39,362 bases of DNA, from contig JAUWAY010000023.1 of the NCBI GenBank assembly GCA_030601845.1, positions 1 through 39,362 on the forward strand, written 5' to 3'. Origin of the DNA: Phycisphaerae bacterium (GTDB lineage: Bacteria > Planctomycetota > Phycisphaerae > Sedimentisphaerales > Anaerobacaceae). Made by a program: the position numbers and the translations under genes. This document shows, in pieces, positions 34,631 through 39,362 of this stretch. The notes under the pieces were generated by a model. That model searched no databases, was not told the origin of the DNA, and was given only the letters and a program-made list of their open reading frames with translations. Numbering within the stretch: position 1 is the first letter of the stretch; every line of letters starts with the position of its first letter.

Positions 34631-34647
34631 AAGAACACCTATTTTTA

Positions 34648-34748
34648 ATTGACTATTGACTATTTACTATTTATTATTACTTGTGGTTTATGAGTATAGG
34701 TTACTTTTTTATTTTTCAATAGTCAATATTCAATAGACAATTGTCAAT
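34648..34748. repeat. Inverted pair of 7-bp-period repeat arrays
   Basis: ATTGACT, ATTGACT, ATTTACT, ATTTATT (34648-34675) are followed after about 40 bp by CAATAGT, CAATATT, CAATAGA, CAATTGT (34717-34744). The second array is roughly the reverse complement of the first, so the transcript could form a long AU-rich hairpin. It lies just upstream of tRNA-Val. Confidence 0.7.
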
Positions 34749-34760
34749 GTATTCTGTTCA

Positions 34761-34834
34761 GGGCGATTAGCTCAGTTGGCCAGAGCGCCTGCTTTACACG
34801 CAGGAAGTCACAGGTTCAAGTCCTGTATCGCCCA
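34761..34834 (+). tRNA. tRNA-Val (anticodon TAC)
   Basis: A 74-nt cloverleaf: acceptor GGGCGAT/ATCGCCC, D-arm GCTC/GAGC, anticodon stem CCTGC/GCAGG with loop TTTACAC, T-arm ACAGG/CCTGT with loop TTCAAGT, discriminator A. CCA is not encoded. Confidence 0.97.
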
Positions 34835-34854
34835 GTAACATAACTCCTTGCAAG

Positions 34855-34907
34855 AAAATCACTTATTACTGTCCACTTTTACGGTCCCACGTTTACCATG
34901 TGATTTT
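34855..34907. repeat. Inverted repeat downstream of tRNA-Val and of the cytochrome operon
   Basis: AAAATCAC (34855-34862) and GTGATTTT (34900-34907) are separated by 37 bp. They lie between the tRNA and the end of the converging outer-membrane gene. A termination or processing role is possible. Confidence 0.35.
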
Positions 34908-34966
34908 GTGGCAGTTTTTGAGAGTTGCCCCGCCCGGTTTTTTAAAGGATGTAATGAGTGGAATTC

Positions 34967-36958
34967 TTAGAATGTATATGCGTAGGTGATTATCGCGCCA
35001 TGTGCGCGGTAGTCATCGAAGCTGCCGCCATCATGGTTGTTGAAGTTCAAAAACTGATAACCTATACCTATAGTCTGGTTTTTCGTAGTTTTATGCTTAA
35101 ACATCAAGCCAACTTTGTCGTATGCGTAATCGCCCGCATAATCCACAGTGCCCAGAGCTTCTGTGTGCCGGAAACCTAAAGTGCAGGAGGTCTTTTCATT
35201 GAAGGCGTAAGTGCCGTCCAGCAGGAGCGAGTACGAATTTCCCCTGAAGTCATACGGCGTTGTGCCGGCAGCGATGGCACTTCCCGAAGGGGCATTTAGC
35301 GGTGTATCAAGCTCGTAGTTCTCGAGCATAAACGTTCCTACAAGGAACAGATTCGAGGTTGGACTAAACGAAAGGCTTCCTGCGCCGCGGTGAATCTCCA
35401 GATTCGAAGTTTTGCCACCTAACGCAAAATTTATACTTTCCTGCACAAACTGGTACATCAGTGTGGTACTGGTCTTATTGTTTATGCGAAAGTCCGTCTT
35501 TAAGGTGAGGTCCTCACCTGTTCTGCGGTAGCTGCCAAGATAGCCGGGATAATATGTGCTCTCATCGAACAGTTCGGTGTAACTGCGTTCAAGGTCCTTG
35601 AGCCGGAACTTAAGCGTAGATTTTACTGCCCGGTTGTGGCGATGCACGGCTTTGAACGTATAAATCTGGTCCGTGAAGTCGATATCTGTGTTCCGGTCAG
35701 TACCACTAGTACTGCGTCTCCACTCCCAACCCAGGTCCCTCTGCTCAAGGTCAGCGTCAAAGCTCAATGTGGTCTTTTTAATGCCTTCATAGACCAGCCG
35801 GAACACTTCTGCAACTCGTACCTCGTCCAGTTCACTGGTTATTGTATAGGGGGTGAGGGAAGAGCCGTACGCGTAGTTGCTCTTTGACGAAGTTTTCGAA
35901 TCTTCGATGCGGACACCAGCGCTAAAATCCAGAGCCGGCACGTTCATAGCATTAGCTTTGCGATACCCGAGAGAACTAACATTTGTCCTTTTGCTGTTGC
36001 CTACGCTTGTTTCGTCCATGTAAACCCCATATCTAGGGAGGCGAAAATAGTCATGAGTGCTATTGTTATTAAGATAGTTGTACATATAGTTGGCGGTAAC
36101 ATATGTTCGCTCATCCAGGAAGCTGTCAAACATAAACATTGTCCGCCAGTTTGTATAACCCAGGTCATCATCAAACCGCCGGTCATCCGAGTCTGTAGAG
36201 CCAGAATCCAAACTCCAATCGTCGTTAAAGCGTGCACCCTCAAAGCCCGATTGCTCGGCGTGGTACTGTTCAAATTCCTGCCTGACTCTAAAATTGTATT
36301 TCTCTGCAAATGTCCTGGCGATTTCACCATAGATGGTGTCAGTAATGCCTCTCACGTTGGCAACATCCGGTATGCCGTAGAAACTACCGTCATCCCTTCT
36401 TGAGCCTCGAAGAAGTACTTCTTTACCGTCTTTTTCAAGCCGGTGCCAGCCGAAAATAAACTCTGGCCCTTCAAGGGGTGTAAGGCCCAGCTCGACGTTA
36501 TAGTTTCTGCGGTCAACAAAGAAGTCGCCGTCACCCCTTTCTTGCAGGAGTGGCACACCTTCATTCCAAAATTCATTGGACCCGTCGTAATATCGCCTCA
36601 GGCCGGAGAAGTCGAGCTTGAGGTAGTGGCTATCTTCCTTTTTCATCAGAAGGGAAAGGTCATAGTCGTAGTCGTAGAGGGCCCGGCCTTCGAGTAACCA
36701 CTCGTAGCCATTCTCATCTGGCTCAATACTTTCCAGATGCAGCCAGTCAAGCCCGCCGGTGCTTTGGTCCGTGCGCCAGTGGTCTTCACGAAATCGGCCT
36801 CTATCTCCGCCCGCCTCGAAGAAGTCATAGCGGAACCGGACTTCGCCTTTGAGGTTGCTGTCGGAATCATCAACCTCCTGGGCCTGGGCAAAACTCACGA
36901 TTGCAACCAGACAAATAATCATAATTGTCACAATGTTCCATTCCATTGCCTGCTTCAT
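34967..36958 (-). CDS. MtrB/PioB-like outer-membrane beta-barrel of a cytochrome conduit
   Basis: I chose the ATG at 36958, which has AGGAGA ahead; the open frame reaches 37090 but runs into the preceding gene. The product is 663 aa. Signal peptide MKQAMEWNIVTIMIICLVAIVSFAQA, then alternating amphipathic strands rich in Tyr, Phe and Asp, many with charged loops, and the C-terminal Phe (ITYAYTF) that is the beta-barrel assembly signal. Size, strand pattern and a position behind multiheme cytochromes fit MtrB/PioB porins, which sheath a multiheme cytochrome across the outer membrane. The N-terminal CxxC of Shewanella MtrB is missing. The 61-bp gap to the octaheme gene supports an operon. A different porin cannot be excluded. 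Confidence 0.75.
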   Translation of the reverse strand: MKQAMEWNIVTIMIICLVAIVSFAQAQEVDDSDSNLKGEVRFRYDFFEAGGDRGRFREDHWRTDQSTGGLDWLHLESIEPDENGYEWLLEGRALYDYDYDLSLLMKKEDSHYLKLDFSGLRRYYDGSNEFWNEGVPLLQERGDGDFFVDRRNYNVELGLTPLEGPEFIFGWHRLEKDGKEVLLRGSRRDDGSFYGIPDVANVRGITDTIYGEIARTFAEKYNFRVRQEFEQYHAEQSGFEGARFNDDWSLDSGSTDSDDRRFDDDLGYTNWRTMFMFDSFLDERTYVTANYMYNYLNNNSTHDYFRLPRYGVYMDETSVGNSKRTNVSSLGYRKANAMNVPALDFSAGVRIEDSKTSSKSNYAYGSSLTPYTITSELDEVRVAEVFRLVYEGIKKTTLSFDADLEQRDLGWEWRRSTSGTDRNTDIDFTDQIYTFKAVHRHNRAVKSTLKFRLKDLERSYTELFDESTYYPGYLGSYRRTGEDLTLKTDFRINNKTSTTLMYQFVQESINFALGGKTSNLEIHRGAGSLSFSPTSNLFLVGTFMLENYELDTPLNAPSGSAIAAGTTPYDFRGNSYSLLLDGTYAFNEKTSCTLGFRHTEALGTVDYAGDYAYDKVGLMFKHKTTKNQTIGIGYQFLNFNNHDGGSFDDYRAHGAIITYAYTF

Positions 36959-37019
36959 ATTCAACTCTCCTGAATTTGTCAGTTTATTACATTGGGTCAT
37001 TTTTCTGTCCGTCGCCGGT

Positions 37020-37826
37020 TTAGTAGCGCAGGGAGGATGCTGCGTTGTTCGAACCATGGACCCTCGTGTGGCAGTCAATGCACTCTGCACCTAAGCCGAT
37101 GGCTCTACCGTCATGGCTGCTTGAGCCTATATAGGCCTCAGATGTATTAAATTGTGGTTCGAAGTGACATCTCATGCACGTTATCGTCTGACCTGCTACA
37201 AGGAGCTTATCATTTATAGAGCCGTGCGGAGTGTGACAGACCGCACAACCCTCGCGCATTGCTTCGTGCTCAAAGACAAACGGGCCTCTCTGCTCTTTGT
37301 GGCACTTGAAGCATTTTTCATCCTGGCCGAGCAGCATTGCTCCTCCTGTAGCTCGCACGTCACTTCCGTGCATATCGTGGCAGTCATAGCAGAACATTCT
37401 GCCTTCAGGTACGGGATGATGGTGCTGGAGCATAAACTTGCCTTTAACGTCAAGGTGACAGTTAAAGCACGCTGTTTCAGCATTCGCCCGGATAATCTTG
37501 CTCTTATCAGTTGGATCTTCGACGTGAAGACTTCCAGGCCCATGACACGCCTCACAGGCCTCTGCCTGACCGGCTTCTGCATCCTCCTCTGTTATGTCAA
37601 TCGCCACACTTGCATGGTCAGTAAGCTCGAAATACTTGTACTCTGTGGTATGACAATCCTCAGCCGCACAGCTTTCAGCTCCGATGTATTCGGCTCCCGG
37701 AATTGATAGTGGTGTCATGACCACCGGTCTGTATTCGAATATACTACAGGCACCGATAAAGATGCCCGCACTTATACAGAGTAGTACAACCAACCATCCT
37801 GATAAGCGTGTTTTTTTTCTTTTCAT
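37020..37826 (-). CDS. Octaheme c-type cytochrome lipoprotein (MtrA/DmsE-like)
   Basis: The product is 268 aa. A lipobox IGAC (Cys27) ends the signal sequence, so the protein is predicted to be lipidated. Seven CxxCH heme motifs start at Cys91, 120, 146, 172, 194, 217 and 249, and an eighth, CAAEDCH (CX4CH), at Cys53. The ending IGSSSHDGRAIGLGAECIDCHTRVHGSN is the hallmark of the MtrA/DmsE cytochromes, which usually have ten hemes and about 300-330 aa; this one has eight. It would be an electron wire through the beta-barrel encoded next. A c-type maturation system is required but not in the window. Confidence 0.92.
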   Translation of the reverse strand: MKRKKTRLSGWLVVLLCISAGIFIGACSIFEYRPVVMTPLSIPGAEYIGAESCAAEDCHTTEYKYFELTDHASVAIDITEEDAEAGQAEACEACHGPGSLHVEDPTDKSKIIRANAETACFNCHLDVKGKFMLQHHHPVPEGRMFCYDCHDMHGSDVRATGGAMLLGQDEKCFKCHKEQRGPFVFEHEAMREGCAVCHTPHGSINDKLLVAGQTITCMRCHFEPQFNTSEAYIGSSSHDGRAIGLGAECIDCHTRVHGSNNAASSLRY

Positions 37827-37882
37827 AGTTTTTACGCTTCCTTTAGAAAATTACTTTCACTATCAGCTTCTAATCTCAGCAG

Positions 37883-38914
37883 TTACTCTTCCATCCTGTA
37901 TCTTAGCGGGAAGTGCTCATGGGTGTCTTTGGCTTTATATTCTTCATAAACGAAATGGTAATCGGGCCCAGTAGTCGGGTTTCTTCGATTGTGGCAGGTG
38001 GTGCAGACGTTGGCACCAATCTTGAACTGGCCGAGATCACAAAGCTCCTGCCTTGTATATTTTTGCTTTTTGAACATAGCGTTCTTGAGGACAGGTATAT
38101 ACTTGCTTCCAGGTCCGTGGCAGCCCTCACAGGTAATACCGGCATTCTCTTCTGCACGTTTAGCCGCCTTCGAATCGCCAGGCTCGGGTATTTTGTAGCC
38201 GCCCGGCAAGCCGAAGCCAGTGGTATGACATTCAAGGCACTTGGCATCCTTGGTGTAGTCTTTTTGGGGGTCGAAATTGAGTTTTGCTTTCACCTCAGCA
38301 CCAATTCCGGGTTTTAACACATCAAAGGTTTTAGCTGATTTTGTGTCTTTCCAAGACTTATACAGCTTTAGATGGCATTTTTTGCAATTCGAAATTCCCA
38401 CATAGACTGCTCTCTTATTGGCGATTACAGTCAGTGCATTCCGAAACATGGTGGCAGCGTCATCAAGCTTGCCCTGTTTTTCATAAATGAGTCCCAGTTC
38501 ATACCTTGTTCTGGCTGCGGTTGCTTCGTCATCGAGCAAAGAAAGAAGAATTTTTTCGGCTTCATCAGCTTTATCACTTTGAACGAGACTGGTGGCCTGC
38601 TGCAATTTCCCGGAGGGCAGCTGAGGGAAAGCTACTGTCAGCGCATTCTTAAACAAGGTGATAGCTTGGTCCTGCTCATTGCGTTCATAAGATATTAAAC
38701 CCAGCTCGTAACCCGCTTGGACGCCGGTCGTTTTTTGCTTGAGCAACGGCAGGAGGATATTTTCTGCTTCTTTTGTTTTTCCAGCTCGAGCAAGGACGAC
38801 AGCCCTATCGATCTCGCTTTCAACTGTAAATGCCGCTTGGTTCCCGATAATAACAGCAATGAAGCAACAAATACCGACAACTACAACACCTCTTTTTGTA
38901 AGGTACTTGTCCAT
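37883..38914 (-). CDS. Tetraheme c-type cytochrome with TPR repeats (cytochrome c554-like)
   Basis: I chose the ATG at 38914, which has GAGAAG upstream; 38953 is possible. The product is 343 aa. Signal anchor (about 7-27), then two or three TPR units (residues about 30-165: AGKTKEAENILLPLL..., ADEAEKILLSLL, GKLDDAATMFRNAL). The C-terminal half is a tetraheme cytochrome: CKKCH (177), CLECH (226), CEGCH (262), CTTCH (304), with YVGISNCKKCHLKLYKSW and TTGFGLPGGY as in the cytochrome c554 family. It is the first gene of the operon, 57 bp ahead of the octaheme gene, and probably passes electrons from the inner membrane or periplasm to it. Confidence 0.9.
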   Translation of the reverse strand: MDKYLTKRGVVVVGICCFIAVIIGNQAAFTVESEIDRAVVLARAGKTKEAENILLPLLKQKTTGVQAGYELGLISYERNEQDQAITLFKNALTVAFPQLPSGKLQQATSLVQSDKADEAEKILLSLLDDEATAARTRYELGLIYEKQGKLDDAATMFRNALTVIANKRAVYVGISNCKKCHLKLYKSWKDTKSAKTFDVLKPGIGAEVKAKLNFDPQKDYTKDAKCLECHTTGFGLPGGYKIPEPGDSKAAKRAEENAGITCEGCHGPGSKYIPVLKNAMFKKQKYTRQELCDLGQFKIGANVCTTCHNRRNPTTGPDYHFVYEEYKAKDTHEHFPLRYRMEE

Positions 38915-39259
38915 TTTATACTTCTCAATCTTTACCCAATTGCTTTTACTCATACTACAGACCTAAGCTAACGAGATTGAACGCTACCCTGCCATGCGCA
39001 GGGAAACTTCTCCAGAATATATGGTGGTACGCAAATAACGTGCCACATAAAACAAACAATGCAAAAAGGAAAATGGTCTCAGTTGCTATCTCCTGTCTTG
39101 CAAAGAACTTGAGAATAGAAAGGATATGTAATTTTGCCCTGTGGCTTCTCTCTGAGAGCACTCGATTTTCCCAAGAATGGCAAATGAATTTCTCGTATTT
39201 GGGAAAAAGGTCGTTGATTAGAGTATAATACTCCCCAAAAACTGGGCGCATAATTAAGG
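38915..39259. other. Promoter region of the cytochrome operon
   Basis: Contains a perfect hairpin CCCTGC (38987-38992)/GCAGGG (38998-39003), 73 bp ahead of the cytochrome start, a possible operator. TATAAT occurs at 39224-39229 on the plus strand without a good -35. The frames here are not credible genes. Confidence 0.4.
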
Positions 39260-39303
39260 TGGATTTGTCGCCTGAGACGATAACTCGTTCAGGAGATAGA
39301 TTC

Positions 39304-39362
39304 ATGAAAAACAAAAGGCGTAATCACAGTGCCCAGTTTAAGGCAAAAGTGGCCCTTGAGGC
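39304..39362 (+). CDS. IS3-family transposase OrfA, first codons only (3' end outside window)
   Basis: The visible N-terminus MKNKRRNHSAQFKAKVALEA is the start of the HTH protein (OrfA) of IS3-family elements. AGGAGA stands before the ATG. The left end of the IS is likely near 39260, where TGGATTTGTCG begins; only the left side is visible, so its inverted repeat cannot be verified. Confidence 0.85.
   Translation, partial: MKNKRRNHSAQFKAKVALE

Noticed and set aside
3049-34748. CRISPR array
   Set aside because: The tandem repeats have 7-bp units with no spacers of 30-40 bp between longer repeats, and no cas gene is present.
38955-39314. 119-codon open frame on the minus strand
   Set aside because: It covers the cytochrome promoter region and the IS left end, has no ribosome site and no recognisable domain.

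Overview
The window looks like a piece of a planctomycete chromosome, probably from the Phycisphaerae/Sedimentisphaerales side. This is inferred from gene content: a Ser/Thr-kinase/WD40 giant, a FlgI-like lipoprotein with no flagellar neighbours, a dockerin-like tag on a secreted polysaccharide lyase, a Tat-exported Gfo/Idh/MocA oxidoreductase, tandem DUF1566 domains and long repeat-rich spacers. There is no rRNA or other marker here that would settle the taxonomy.

Left part (1-13.9 kb): the 3' part of a membrane kinase with 14 WD40 repeats; a secreted DUF1566 protein on the minus strand; a YjbQ-family enzyme; a FlgI-like lipoprotein with HEAT-like repeats; smc; a small zinc-ribbon membrane protein; and a tandem pair of M16 peptidase homologues in which one member keeps the zinc site and the other keeps the Arg/Tyr site. 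A 178-bp imperfect palindrome with 19-bp inverted ends (MITE-like) abuts the second M16 gene.

Middle (14.3-23.8 kb): a membrane-anchored PepSY-like protein ending in a long Asp/Glu tail, a terminator, then an overlapping OmpR-type response regulator/histidine kinase pair. Next come a Lys/Glu-rich hypothetical, a BY-kinase/ParA-like protein lacking its P-loop lysine, lexA, two exported proteins of unknown function behind a good sigma-70-type promoter, an alpha/beta hydrolase and ispG.

Accessory stretch (23.8-34.8 kb): a frameshifted AAA (OLD-like) ATPase translationally coupled to a TOPRIM-like (DUF3226-type) protein, bracketed by hairpin-rich spacers, is a candidate defence module. It is followed by a polytopic membrane protein, a PL6-type lyase with dockerin-like segment, a PIN-TRAM membrane protein, a Gfo/Idh/MocA oxidoreductase, an SDR remnant, arfB, an exported RraA-like protein, a second truncated arfB copy, tRNA-Ala(CGC), a nitroreductase and tRNA-Val(TAC).

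Right part (34.9-39.4 kb, minus strand): a three-gene operon of a TPR-tetraheme cytochrome c, an octaheme lipoprotein cytochrome (MtrA/DmsE-like) and an MtrB/PioB-like outer-membrane beta-barrel. Together these form a plausible trans-outer-membrane electron conduit, and they are the most interesting system in the window. The beginning of an IS3-type transposase lies at the right edge.

A striking non-coding feature is a set of short tandem repeats with a strict 7-bp period in at least eight intergenic spacers, with different unit sequences at different sites.
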